From: Deinococcus sp. AJ005
GTDB lineage: Bacteria; Deinococcota; Deinococci; Deinococcales; Deinococcaceae
NCBI RefSeq assembly: GCF_009017495.1
Contig: NZ_CP044990.1
Location: forward strand, 1,631,001-1,695,000
Direction: 5' to 3'
Length of the DNA stretch: 64,000 nucleotides
Each line of letters begins with the position of its first letter. Positions within the stretch are counted from its first letter, which is position 1. Below are positions 21,777 to 32,372 of the stretch, piece after piece. A model generated the notes under the pieces. It saw nothing but the letters and a program-made list of their open reading frames with translations, did no database searches and was not told the DNA's origin. A program made the translations under genes and the position numbers.

Positions 21777-23024
21777 TCAGCGGGCGCGGCGCAGGATCTG
21801 GGTGCGGGCGTCGGTCAGGGCCTGCTTGATGTCCTTGCCCTGCTCCAGCACGTTGGTCAGCTCGGTGTTCACGATCTGATCGGCCACCGAGTCGTACTTG
21901 TTCACGTCAATAGGCTGGGTCTTGCGGGCGGCGTCGCGCCACAGCACGCGGGCTTTCTGGTTGCCCAGGAACGGCACGCCCTGGCTGAAGATGTTGTCGT
22001 TCTGCGCGGTCAGCAGCGCCGGGAACGCGCCGTTGATGGTGAAGGCCGCGAGCTGCTGGGACTTGTCCATGGTCATGAACTTGATGAACTCCCAGGCCCA
22101 CTGCTTGTTCTTGGCGGCGGTGGGAATGGCGTAGAACGAGCCGCCCCACGAGGCGTAACCGCCTTCGGGCAGGTTTTCCACGCGCCACAGGCCCTTGGTG
22201 TCGGGGGCCATGTAGCTTTCCAGCGAGCCGGTCAGCCACGCGCCGCTGAACTGCGAGGCCACGGTGCCCTTCTTGAAGGCGTCGTACCACTCGTTGCTCC
22301 ACTCGCCGATCTTGGCGTCCAGCCCCTCGGTGCGCACCTGCTTGGCCAGCGTGAAGGCGCGCAGAAAGCGGGCGTTGTCCGGGCCGACCAGCAGGTTGTT
22401 CTTGCTGTCAAAATAAATGCCCTCGCCGGCCTTGAGGTTGGTGCGGCTGACCACACCGTAGATGCTCTGCGCGGTGTTGATCAGCGAGGCCCCGGTCTTG
22501 GCCTTGATGACCTTGCCTGCTGCGAGATAGCTTTCCCAGCTCTTGTTGAGCTGCGCGGGATCGACTCCGGCCTTGTCCAGCACGTCCTTGCGGTACAGCA
22601 GCGTGCCGGGGCCGATGTCGGTGGGCATGGCGATAAAGCGCTTGTCAGCGCTGGTGGCCTGCGCCACCGTGAACGGCGTGAACAGCTTCTTGTACTGCTC
22701 GGCGCTATAGGGGGCCTTGTTCAGGTCTTCCAGGCCCTTGCCTTCGGCGAACTTGCCCACGTAGCCGATTTCCACGGCCATCACGTCGGGCAGGCCCTGT
22801 CCGGTGGCCAGCGCGGTGGTCATGGCGTTGTGGTGATCGGCGAACTCCTGCGCCACCAGCTTGATGGTGATGTTGGGGTGCAGCTTGTTCCAGGCGGGCA
22901 GCACGGCCTTGATCGAGGTGTCCAGGCTGGGGAAGGCAGCGACAGTGATGGTGACCTTGTCCTGGGCGTGGGCGGTACCGGCGAGCAGGGCGGAAACAAG
23001 GGCGAACATGGCGATTTTCTTCAT
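21777..23024 (-). CDS. Sugar ABC transporter substrate-binding protein
   Basis: A 415-residue extracytoplasmic solute-binding protein of the MalE-like family 1. It has an N-terminal signal peptide (ALVSALLAGTAHAQ), lacks a lipobox cysteine, and carries LPDVMAVEIGYVGKFAEGKGL and WAWEFIKFMTMDKSQQLAAF. GGAGGT precedes the ATG. It begins the transporter operon and lies behind a perfect LacI-type operator. The surrounding hydrolases suggest xylo- or cello-oligosaccharides as the ligand. Confidence 0.92.
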   Translation of the reverse strand: MKKIAMFALVSALLAGTAHAQDKVTITVAAFPSLDTSIKAVLPAWNKLHPNITIKLVAQEFADHHNAMTTALATGQGLPDVMAVEIGYVGKFAEGKGLEDLNKAPYSAEQYKKLFTPFTVAQATSADKRFIAMPTDIGPGTLLYRKDVLDKAGVDPAQLNKSWESYLAAGKVIKAKTGASLINTAQSIYGVVSRTNLKAGEGIYFDSKNNLLVGPDNARFLRAFTLAKQVRTEGLDAKIGEWSNEWYDAFKKGTVASQFSGAWLTGSLESYMAPDTKGLWRVENLPEGGYASWGGSFYAIPTAAKNKQWAWEFIKFMTMDKSQQLAAFTINGAFPALLTAQNDNIFSQGVPFLGNQKARVLWRDAARKTQPIDVNKYDSVADQIVNTELTNVLEQGKDIKQALTDARTQILRRAR

Positions 23025-23046
23025 GGGAGACCTCCAGGGGTCAGAG

Positions 23047-23062
23047 TTGAAAGCGCTTTCAA
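23047..23062. promoter_or_regulatory. Perfect LacI-family operator before the transporter operon
   Basis: TTGAAAGCGCTTTCAA is a perfect 16-base palindrome with the central CG step of LacI-family operators. It lies about 20 bases before the binding-protein start, close to the ribosome site, so a bound repressor would block initiation or elongation. A clear -10 was not found. Confidence 0.85.
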
Positions 23063-23108
23063 GGTGGGCATGGAACGGAACGATGCATGAATCACGAACT
23101 GTCGTGCA

Positions 23109-24134
23109 TCAGTGGCCTCCAGTGGCAGGGGAGAGGGGCGCTGGCCCGGTGGATTCGCGGATGACCAGTTGCGGCACATACGGGGACATGCTGGGCTGTT
23201 CCCCGGCCAGCAGGCGCAGGACCGTTTCGGCGGCCAGTTGCCCCAGTTCGTTGACCGCCTGATGCACGGTGGTCAGCGGGGGCGTGGTGTAGCGTGAGGA
23301 AAACAGATCGTCGAAGCCGGTCAGAGAGATGTCCTCGGGCACACGCAGGCCCCGTCGATACAGACTCAGGCGTGCGCCGAAGGCCATCTGATCGTTGGCA
23401 CAGATCAGCGCCGTGAAGGGAGGATTTGCCCGGAGCAGCTCATCGGCAGCCTGCTCGCCGCTGGCCTCGGTGTAGTCGCCGCGGCGCATCAGGCGGGGAT
23501 CAACCGATAGGCCCGCCTCACGCATGGTGGCTTCAAATCCCACGCGGCGTTCCACTGCGTCCTGCTGGGCTTCGTCTCCACCGATATATGCGATGTCGCG
23601 GTGGCCCAGCTCGGCCAGATGATGAACCACCTGCCGGATACCGGCGTGGTTGTCGATCAGGACGCAGCGTTCGGGCAGACCGCTGACCTCACGGCCCACG
23701 GCCACCAGCGGCACCTGCGCCGCCACCCGGCGTAGGGCCGCGTCCTCTATCACGCCGCCCAGCACGATCAGCGCGTCCACCCGGCGGCGCATCAGCAGAT
23801 CGAGGGCCTGCTGTTCCTGTTTTGCCCGCCAGTGGCCGCTAACCACCAGTGGGTGGTAGGCACTGCCGTCCAATCCCTGCTCAATGCCTGCCAGGGTTTC
23901 TCCGTAGAACGCGCTGCTCAGTTTCTGGGTCAGCACCCCCACCGAGAAACTCCGTCCGTTCGCCAGTGCCTGGGCTTGCACGTTGGGGGTGAAATTCAGT
24001 CGCTGGATGACCGCCTCCACCCGCTCACGCTTGTCCGGCGTGACGTTGGCAGTGCCGTTGAGTATGCGCGACACGGTGCTGGGTGAGACACCCGCTTCCC
24101 GCGCCACATGCATCAGCGTGACGGTTGCAGACAT
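23109..24134 (-). CDS. LacI-family transcriptional repressor of the polysaccharide locus
   Basis: A 341-residue regulator. The N-terminal helix-turn-helix reads MHVAREAGVSPSTVSRILNG, followed by the hinge and a periplasmic-binding-protein-like sensor domain (YIGGDEAQQDAVERR; LICANDQMAFGA; LTGFDDLFSSRY). I start at ATG 24134 with AGGAGC upstream. Its own promoter carries an operator, and an almost identical one precedes the transporter operon, so it very likely represses both until an oligosaccharide binds. Confidence 0.93.
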   Translation of the reverse strand: MSATVTLMHVAREAGVSPSTVSRILNGTANVTPDKRERVEAVIQRLNFTPNVQAQALANGRSFSVGVLTQKLSSAFYGETLAGIEQGLDGSAYHPLVVSGHWRAKQEQQALDLLMRRRVDALIVLGGVIEDAALRRVAAQVPLVAVGREVSGLPERCVLIDNHAGIRQVVHHLAELGHRDIAYIGGDEAQQDAVERRVGFEATMREAGLSVDPRLMRRGDYTEASGEQAADELLRANPPFTALICANDQMAFGARLSLYRRGLRVPEDISLTGFDDLFSSRYTTPPLTTVHQAVNELGQLAAETVLRLLAGEQPSMSPYVPQLVIRESTGPAPLSPATGGH

Positions 24135-24200
24135 AGGACAGCTCCTGACAGGCACAGTCGCCTGTTCATGAATATGAATTAAGACTTGTTGAACGACTTG

Positions 24201-24229
24201 AGCTTAGACGATTTTGAAAGCGCTGTCAA
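24201..24229 (-). promoter_or_regulatory. Promoter and operator of the LacI-type repressor gene
   Basis: On the minus strand TTGACA (24229-24224) is 17 bases from TAAGCT (24206-24201), a near-ideal promoter. The 16-base near-palindrome at 24214-24229 (TTGAAAGCGCTGTCAA on the plus strand) covers the -35 and spacer. This is direct sequence support for autorepression. Confidence 0.8.
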
Positions 24230-24452
24230 GAGCAGGCCGATCAGGGCTGCTGGAGTCGATCTGAAGCGTTGTCGAGGCGGATCGCCCCTCTGCTAGATCA
24301 GCCTGCTGAGGTTCTGCGAGGCGCACGACACGCTCAGAAGACCGACTTTTTGCCACTCTGATGGACCTGGTTGCCCTTCAGCTCGTCCGCTGCTCAGCAC
24401 CACTTGTGAGAGGAGCAGGGAGGCCGGGCTGTCATCTGCTGGAGCTGCGCTG
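24230..24452. other. Gap between the repressor promoter and PAP2 gene
   Basis: No convincing gene, hairpin or repeat family member. The short open frames here have no coding character. Confidence 0.4.
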
Positions 24453-25205
24453 TTAGCGTGTCTGGTCCTTCTCGCTGAGCGGACTCGTCCTGGCGTCTGT
24501 TTTCGTCGTGCCCAGCGTGTCGTTCTCTCCACCCGGTGAATGCCGCAGCGTGGGCCAGCGCCGGGCCATCAGCAGGTACAGGCCGTAAGCCCAGGCGGTA
24601 GAGGCCAGAAAACCCACGATCACGTCGGTGGGATAATGCACGCCCAGATAGTTGCGGCTGGCGGCCAGCAGCACGCCCCAGAACACGCCCAGCACCGCCA
24701 CCGGCCAGCCCAGCCGAGAGCGCCAGAAGATCAACCCCAGCGCGATCCCGAAGGCCGCGTTCGCCATCGCGTGGCCGCTGGGAAAGCTGAAGCCCGATTC
24801 CACCAGCACCGCCCCCAGTTCATCCGGGCGCGGACGCTGAAAGATCAGCTTGGCCAGCAGATTGAGCAGCGCCGCCCCGGACAGGGCGAAGACCAGATAC
24901 CACGCGTGGACGCGTGCGCCCGCCCGTGCCAGCAGCAGCGCGACGGCCAGCGTGATGAGAGGCAGCACCCGCACCCCACCGATGACCCCCAGCGCCAGTG
25001 CGGCAGAGGTCAGCGTCGGCGTGCGGTGCGCGCGGTACCACTCCAGAATCGCCGTGTCCCAGGCAAAGCCGCCGTCGCGGAACACGTCTTCGGTCAACGA
25101 GGCGATCAGCACCAGCGGTAGCAGTACGCCCAGCAGTAGCAGCAACAGGCCGCGCCAGTGGCCCTTGGCGAACGTCACGATCTCATGGAGCAGGTTGGAA
25201 AGCAC
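24453..25205 (-). CDS. PAP2-family membrane phosphatase
   Basis: Six hydrophobic segments and the three phosphatase signatures: [23 protein letters not shown] and [13 protein letters not shown]. These residues carry out a phosphohistidine mechanism on lipid phosphates (phosphatidic acid, undecaprenyl diphosphate). The GTG start at 25205 lies 6 bases after TGTAAT and there is no ribosome site, fitting a leaderless mRNA. The C-terminal 30 residues are polar. Neighbours give no clue to the substrate. Confidence 0.92.
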   Translation of the reverse strand: MLSNLLHEIVTFAKGHWRGLLLLLLGVLLPLVLIASLTEDVFRDGGFAWDTAILEWYRAHRTPTLTSAALALGVIGGVRVLPLITLAVALLLARAGARVHAWYLVFALSGAALLNLLAKLIFQRPRPDELGAVLVESGFSFPSGHAMANAAFGIALGLIFWRSRLGWPVAVLGVFWGVLLAASRNYLGVHYPTDVIVGFLASTAWAYGLYLLMARRWPTLRHSPGGENDTLGTTKTDARTSPLSEKDQTR

Positions 25206-25398
25206 GGCCCCATTACACTCTGTCGACCCTTATCTGCGCGCTTGGCGGATGCTTAACGCTTTCGTCGCTAGGCCAAACCATGCAGTTTCTATGCGCCACC
25301 TGCCGGATGTGCGGCATGGCCCCTGCGGCGCACCATAGGTCTATCAGCGCTGGACCCACGGATGCCGCCCCCGGCAGCCAGCGCCCCCAGGACACACC

Positions 25399-25551
25399 AT
25401 GCATTTTGACCTTCAGCGCAGCCAGCAGCGTGTTCAGGCGTTCCATCAGGAAGCCGCCCAGGATCGACAGGCCCGCGAAGCCCGCACCCCGCAGTTGCCC
25501 CCCCCGCGCCCGCAGTTCCTCGCCCTTTTACGTCGGTTGCGCCCCGCGTGA
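25399..25551 (+). CDS. 50-residue small ORF of unknown function
   Basis: ATG at 25399 is preceded by an AGGA about 8 bases upstream, and the frame runs 50 codons to TGA. The product starts MHFDLQRSQQRVQAFHQEAA, is rich in Gln, Arg and Glu, looks helical at first, then has a proline run and a basic end (LALLRRLRPA). A good terminator follows 25 bases after the stop, which supports a real short transcript. I do not recognise it. The surrounding stretch 25206-25398 shows nothing else. Confidence 0.45.
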   Translation: MHFDLQRSQQRVQAFHQEAAQDRQAREARTPQLPPPRPQFLALLRRLRPA

Positions 25552-25575
25552 TCCTCCATTCAGCGCAGACCAGAT

Positions 25576-25605
25576 GCCGCCCACTTCGTCACTCAAGTGG
25601 GCGGC
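25576..25605 (+). terminator. Terminator after the 50-codon ORF
   Basis: An 11-bp perfect stem (GCCGCCCACTT with its complement) and an 8-base loop, followed by TTTCGTT. Confidence 0.75.
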
Positions 25606-25643
25606 TTTCGTTATCAGCGCCGTGTCTCAGTAGGACGGAAGAG

Positions 25644-25672
25644 GGGCGCGCAGCTCTTGTGGCTGCGCGCCC
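25644..25672 (-). terminator. Hairpin after the SDR gene
   Basis: An 11-bp perfect GC-rich stem (GGGCGCGCAGC with its complement) and a 7-base loop lie 28 bases beyond the SDR stop. A pyrimidine-rich run follows on the minus strand. Confidence 0.6.
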
Positions 25673-25699
25673 TCGATTCTCAATTTCTATCCTGAATGT

Positions 25700-26614
25700 C
25701 TAGTAGAGCGTTCCCCCGGTGCTGGCATACACGTTTCCGGTCATGTAGCTCGATTCCTGCGAGGCCAGTAGAACGTACAGCGGCGCGATCTCGGCGGGCT
25801 GTCCGGGGCGGCCCAGCGGAGTTTGCTGGCCGAAGGTGGGAATCTTGTCCTGTGGCTGCCCGCCGCTGGGCTGCAAGGCCGTCCAGTATGGGCCGGGGGC
25901 CACGGCGTTCACACGGATGCCCTTCTCAGCCACCTGCTTGGCGAGGCCGCCCGTGAAATTGGCGATGGCGGCCTTGGTCATGGCGTAGTCCAGCAGGTTC
26001 TTGGACGGTTGGGTGGCCTGAATCGAGGTCGTATTGATGATGGTGGACCCCGGTTTCATGTGCGGCAGCGCCGCCTGCGTGATCCAGAACATGGCGTAGA
26101 TGTTGGTCTTCATGGTGTCGTCGAACTGCTCGGTGGTGATGTCGGCAAGGTCTTCTACCGCCGTCTGCTTGCCTGCATTGCTGACCAGAATGTCCAGCCC
26201 GCCCAGGCCATCCACGGCTTTCTGGACCAGTTCCTTGCAGAACGCCTCGTCCCTGAGGTCACCGGGAATGACCACCGCTTTTTGCCCGGCGGCCTCAATC
26301 AGTTTGATGACTTCCTCCGCGTCGCTGTCCTCCACCTTCAGGTAGTTCAGCGCCACGTCCGCCCCTTCACGCGCGAACGCGATGGCCACAGCCCGCCCAA
26401 TGCCCGAGTCGGCCCCGGTGATCAGCGCCTTGCGGCCCTTCAGGCGGCCAAAGCCCACGTAGCTGTCCTCGCCATGATCCGGGGTGGGGTCCATCTTCTC
26501 GGCCAGTCCCGGCGCATTCTGCGGCTGCTTGGGAAAGGGCGGGCGCGGGTACTGGGTCTGGGGATCGCGCATCTCGTACTGGTTTTTCACGGGGGGGTTG
26601 CTGTCCTTGGTCAT
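25700..26614 (-). CDS. Short-chain dehydrogenase/reductase with N-terminal extension
   Basis: An NADP-type SDR with [25 protein letters not shown] (cofactor loop), LVSNAGKQ, and the catalytic Ser-Tyr-Lys (NTTSIQ then [10 protein letters not shown]). The about 50-residue leader rich in Pro and Gln before the fold ([14 protein letters not shown]) is typical of the YhdF/YghA-type glucose or ribitol dehydrogenase-like SDRs often linked to stress. I start it at ATG 26614 (MTKDSNPP); an in-frame GTG at 26665 has a poorer sequence. The substrate is unknown. Confidence 0.88.
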   Translation of the reverse strand: MTKDSNPPVKNQYEMRDPQTQYPRPPFPKQPQNAPGLAEKMDPTPDHGEDSYVGFGRLKGRKALITGADSGIGRAVAIAFAREGADVALNYLKVEDSDAEEVIKLIEAAGQKAVVIPGDLRDEAFCKELVQKAVDGLGGLDILVSNAGKQTAVEDLADITTEQFDDTMKTNIYAMFWITQAALPHMKPGSTIINTTSIQATQPSKNLLDYAMTKAAIANFTGGLAKQVAEKGIRVNAVAPGPYWTALQPSGGQPQDKIPTFGQQTPLGRPGQPAEIAPLYVLLASQESSYMTGNVYASTGGTLY

Positions 26615-26736
26615 GCCCGCAAGTCTTGTCGCCGCTGTGGTGCCAGAACCCACCCTCCCACACACTTGAAAGGTTGCCTCAAGAGACGGTGGGCAGACGC
26701 TGAATCCCCGATTTGGATGATCAGCCCATCGGACTG

Positions 26737-28587
<1,851 letters not shown>

Positions 28588-28593
28588 GCTCCA

Positions 28594-28599
28594 AGCATA
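28594..28599 (-). promoter_or_regulatory. -10 box of uvrC (leaderless type)
   Basis: TATGCT on the minus strand, 6 bases from the GTG start, with no ribosome site. No RDRM-like palindrome is seen here, so uvrC does not look like a DdrO target. Confidence 0.5.
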
Positions 28600-28719
28600 G
28601 GGGAGAGGAGGTCCGCGCACCGTGACAGGGGTTTCCGAGAATCTTGAGCGTCCGTGCTGACACGTCAACCGTAGGTCAGGCCAAAGTCTGCGCCCACGCG
28701 CGGCATAAACTGTTCTCTG

Positions 28720-29433
28720 ATGTCTGTTCCGCCTCCCGGCCCACTCGTGACCCTGACCATCAACCGTTTCGCGCCCGCCGATCTGCGCGCGGGAATGCGG
28801 CGCATGGCGACCGATCACAGCCACCTGCGCGGGCTGCCGGGCCTCGATTTTTACCGCCTGCTGGGCACCGGACAGGGCGCGAAACTCTCGCTGAGCGTGG
28901 ATCTGCGCCGCTGGGGGCGTTTCGCCGTGTGGCAGTCGCGCGCCGCCTTCGAGCTGTTCGAGGATAGCCCCTGGCGGCAGCACGAGCGCGAGGAAGTGGC
29001 CGACACCGTGACGCTGTTGCTGCGGCCCCTGCGCTGGCATGGGCAATGGGCCGGACAGGAACCGTTCGGCCCCGCTATCTCACGCCATCCCTCCGGCGAA
29101 TTTCCCGTCGCGGTCCTGACCCGCGCCGTTATTCGCCCAACCAGTCTGGCGGCCTTCTGGCGGGCGGTGCCAGGAACGCAGGAATTCTTGCCGGAGCAGC
29201 CCGGCCTGATCTCCGCACTGGGGCTGGGCGAGTGGCCCGTGGTGCAGCAGGCCACTTTCAGCGTCTGGCAGGACGAGGCGAGCATGCGCGCTTACGCCTA
29301 CCAGAGCGGCGCCCACCGTCAGGTGATTGCCCGCACCCGCCAGGAAAACTGGTACAGCGAGGAACTGTTCGCTCGCTTCGAGGTGCAGCAGGTCCGGGGC
29401 GTGTGGGAAGGGCTGCCCTCCGGCCCGTCCTGA
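28720..29433 (+). CDS. Spheroidene monooxygenase-like (CrtA family) protein
   Basis: The 237 residues follow the CrtA family pattern: [13 protein letters not shown] near the start, [16 protein letters not shown], then [36 protein letters not shown] and, most telling, [18 protein letters not shown] near the end. CrtA adds oxygen to acyclic carotenoids in purple bacteria. Here it may act on a carotenoid or another substrate; no other carotenoid gene is nearby. TAAACT stands 8 bases before ATG. A histidine phosphatase gene follows after 17 bases with its own -10. Confidence 0.65.
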   Translation: MSVPPPGPLVTLTINRFAPADLRAGMRRMATDHSHLRGLPGLDFYRLLGTGQGAKLSLSVDLRRWGRFAVWQSRAAFELFEDSPWRQHEREEVADTVTLLLRPLRWHGQWAGQEPFGPAISRHPSGEFPVAVLTRAVIRPTSLAAFWRAVPGTQEFLPEQPGLISALGLGEWPVVQQATFSVWQDEASMRAYAYQSGAHRQVIARTRQENWYSEELFARFEVQQVRGVWEGLPSGPS

Positions 29434-29438
29434 CTGTT

Positions 29439-29444
29439 TACACT
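29439..29444 (+). promoter_or_regulatory. -10 box of the histidine phosphatase gene
   Basis: TACACT lies 6 bases before GTG 29451 with no ribosome site, so the gene can be transcribed separately as a leaderless mRNA. Confidence 0.5.
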
Positions 29445-29450
29445 CCCCCA

Positions 29451-30065
29451 GTGACTTTCTCTCGCCTTTTTTTAGCCCGTCACGGGCAGACCACCGGAAA
29501 TGTTGCGGGCGTGCTGCGTGGCGTGGACAGCCAGCACGATGAATTGACCGCCGAGGGCCACGCGCAGGCCCAGGCGCTGGCTCGCAAGCTTGCTGCCCTG
29601 AATCTGGATTCGCCGCGCATCTATGCCAGTACCTATACCCGCACCCAGCAGACCGCTGCACCTGCCGCTGAGTTGCTGGGTGTGTCCGTAACCGTGCTGG
29701 AAGGCATTCAGGAAATCGATCCCGGCGACTGGCGTGGGCGGCCTTACAGCGATCTGAAGACTGGATTCGATGAACTCGTCGGCCCAGATGACAACGTTTC
29801 TTTCCCCGGCGGCGAAAGTCAGCGTGACGTGGCGGACCGTTTTGAGACGGCCCTCAGATCAGTTCTGGGTCTTCCCGGCACGCCCATCGTCGTCTCGCAC
29901 GGCGGCGCATTGACCTCACTGTTGATCCGTCTGCTGCGTGTCCCGGTGGTGGAAAGCTGGCGCTCAGACCGTTTCGCACAGGCCAACGCGGAGTTGACGG
30001 AATTGATTCAGACGATAGATGGTTGGCAGATCAAGCAGAGACCCGAAAAGATTTGGCGAATCTAA
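29451..30065 (+). CDS. Histidine phosphatase family protein
   Basis: The N-terminal [15 protein letters not shown] is the phosphohistidine RHG motif. The second-half motif [12 protein letters not shown] gives the second histidine, and the acid residue lies in [12 protein letters not shown]. It is a phosphoglycerate-mutase-like phosphatase of 204 residues; the substrate cannot be told. The GTG start is chosen for the RHG position and the -10 box just before it, although the frame is open much further upstream. A dispersed repeat follows immediately. Confidence 0.88.
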   Translation: MTFSRLFLARHGQTTGNVAGVLRGVDSQHDELTAEGHAQAQALARKLAALNLDSPRIYASTYTRTQQTAAPAAELLGVSVTVLEGIQEIDPGDWRGRPYSDLKTGFDELVGPDDNVSFPGGESQRDVADRFETALRSVLGLPGTPIVVSHGGALTSLLIRLLRVPVVESWRSDRFAQANAELTELIQTIDGWQIKQRPEKIWRI

Positions 30066-30066
30066 A

Positions 30067-30103
30067 TTTCACGATCAAGAATTATCGTGAATCTTTTCAC
30101 TTA
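30067..30103 (+). repeat. Dispersed palindromic repeat, copy A
   Basis: The 8-bp stem TTCACGAT (30068-30075) and ATCGTGAA (30084-30091) is perfect, with an 8-base loop, followed by CTTTTCACTTA. It lies between the convergent histidine phosphatase and bshA genes. It shares its layout with the other four copies. Confidence 0.8.
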
Positions 30104-30138
30104 CTAATCCAAATACATTGGTCAGTAGCACCCAGACC

Positions 30139-31263
<1,125 letters not shown>

Positions 31264-31315
31264 AGGTGTACTTCTGGTTGACAGACTTCAAGGGCATTCG
31301 TGGTCACGGCTGGGA

Positions 31316-31321
31316 AGTATA
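31316..31321 (-). promoter_or_regulatory. Candidate -10 box of bshA
   Basis: TATACT on the minus strand, 53 bases before the bshA start, with no convincing -35. The remaining divergent gap (31322-31472) shows nothing else clear. Confidence 0.4.
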
Positions 31322-31472
31322 GTGCTGCTGCCAGGACCTTACTGTTGGAAATCACCTTCATGTTGAGCGGGCTATTCGGGCCGAATGTACCCCCCTCCTC
31401 CCTCCCCCAACGGCGGGAGACACGCGAGAAACGATACAGAAACTGAGATGAGTACAGACTGAGAATGGATAA

Positions 31473-32312
31473 ATGATTGCTGTTCTCACCGATTCCACCT
31501 GTGATCTGCCCCCCCAGGAAGCCCAGAGACTTGGTATTCACATCATTCCCCTGACTGTTCACATGCAGGAGCGTGAGCTTCTGGACTGGCAAGAAGTCGA
31601 CCCCGACGCCGTCTACAGCCACATGAAAGCGGGTGGCACGGCCAGGACGACACCAGTGGCCGTGAATGCTTTCGCTACGCGTTACCGCGAACTGCTGGAC
31701 ACCCACGACGAGGTGGTCAGCATTCACCTATCGGGCAAGCTCTCGGAGACTGTGGAACACGCCCGGAGGGCCGCAGCACTGCTGAATCTGGAACGGCGTA
31801 TTCATGTGGTAGACAGCGGTCTGGCCTGCACGCCCCTGGCCGAGGCGGTGCTGGCTGCCCGCGCGACCCTGCTCAGCGGCGGTGATCCGGCCAGTGCGGT
31901 TCGGGCTGCCGAGGCCGTGCGCGCCCAGATTCACGCCGAATTCAGCGTTCCGTCGCTGGACTACCTGCGCCGGGGAGGGCGGATTGGCCGCGCTCAGGCT
32001 TTCTTCGGTAACATGCTGGGGCTGCGCCCGATCCTGGGGTTCGAGGGCGGTGAGTTGAAGGCCCTGCGGCGCTGCAAGGTGGACCACGCCATTGAAGACA
32101 TGCTGGATGGCCTGCGCGAACGCTTCGGCGATGACGCCCTGTGTATTTCGGTGATTCATGCGGGGCGTGACAGTGGCCGGATGCAGGCACTGCGCCACGC
32201 CGTGACCAGCAGCGGTCTGAATATCAAGAACGCCCGCATGCATCTGATGGGTCCAGTCATCGGCGCGCATGTGGGGCCGGGAACCTTTGGATTCATGGCA
32301 CGGCCTGCGTAA
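31473..32312 (+). CDS. DegV family fatty-acid-binding protein (second of two)
   Basis: A 279-residue DegV/FakB-fold protein with TDSTCDLPPQEAQRL at the start, VVSIHLSGKLSETV, a LDYLRRGGRIGRAQAF motif and a closing GPVIGAHVGPGTFG. It is the same length as the first copy at 4657-5496 but clearly diverged, so the two probably bind different acyl chains for the same FakA kinase. It stands alone, divergent from bshA and ending at a bidirectional terminator. Confidence 0.9.
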   Translation: MIAVLTDSTCDLPPQEAQRLGIHIIPLTVHMQERELLDWQEVDPDAVYSHMKAGGTARTTPVAVNAFATRYRELLDTHDEVVSIHLSGKLSETVEHARRAAALLNLERRIHVVDSGLACTPLAEAVLAARATLLSGGDPASAVRAAEAVRAQIHAEFSVPSLDYLRRGGRIGRAQAFFGNMLGLRPILGFEGGELKALRRCKVDHAIEDMLDGLRERFGDDALCISVIHAGRDSGRMQALRHAVTSSGLNIKNARMHLMGPVIGAHVGPGTFGFMARPA

Positions 32313-32333
32313 GAGCGTGAAAGAAAAAGGGAC

Positions 32334-32372
32334 GCGGCGTAATCTTCGTCGCGTCCCTTTTTATGAGCCGTT
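32334..32372. terminator. Bidirectional terminator between degV and ileS
   Basis: A 16-pair stem (AAAAAGGGACGC... with its complement, one G-T pair) with A-run and T-run on the two sides and a 7-base loop. It can end both convergent transcripts. Confidence 0.9.

Noticed and set aside
21702..23090. A 462-codon open frame opposite the sugar-binding protein
   Set aside because: It is Gly/Val/His-rich with no motif and covers the operator and a clear binding-protein gene.
24293..24532. A 79-codon open frame downstream of the PAP2 gene
   Set aside because: It overlaps the PAP2 3' end, has no ribosome site and no protein-like composition.
28588..29046. A longer UvrC with about 150 extra N-terminal residues
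   Set aside because: The frame is open, but the GIY-YIG domain begins right after GTG 28587, the added part has no homology signs and it would run antisense into the CrtA-like gene.
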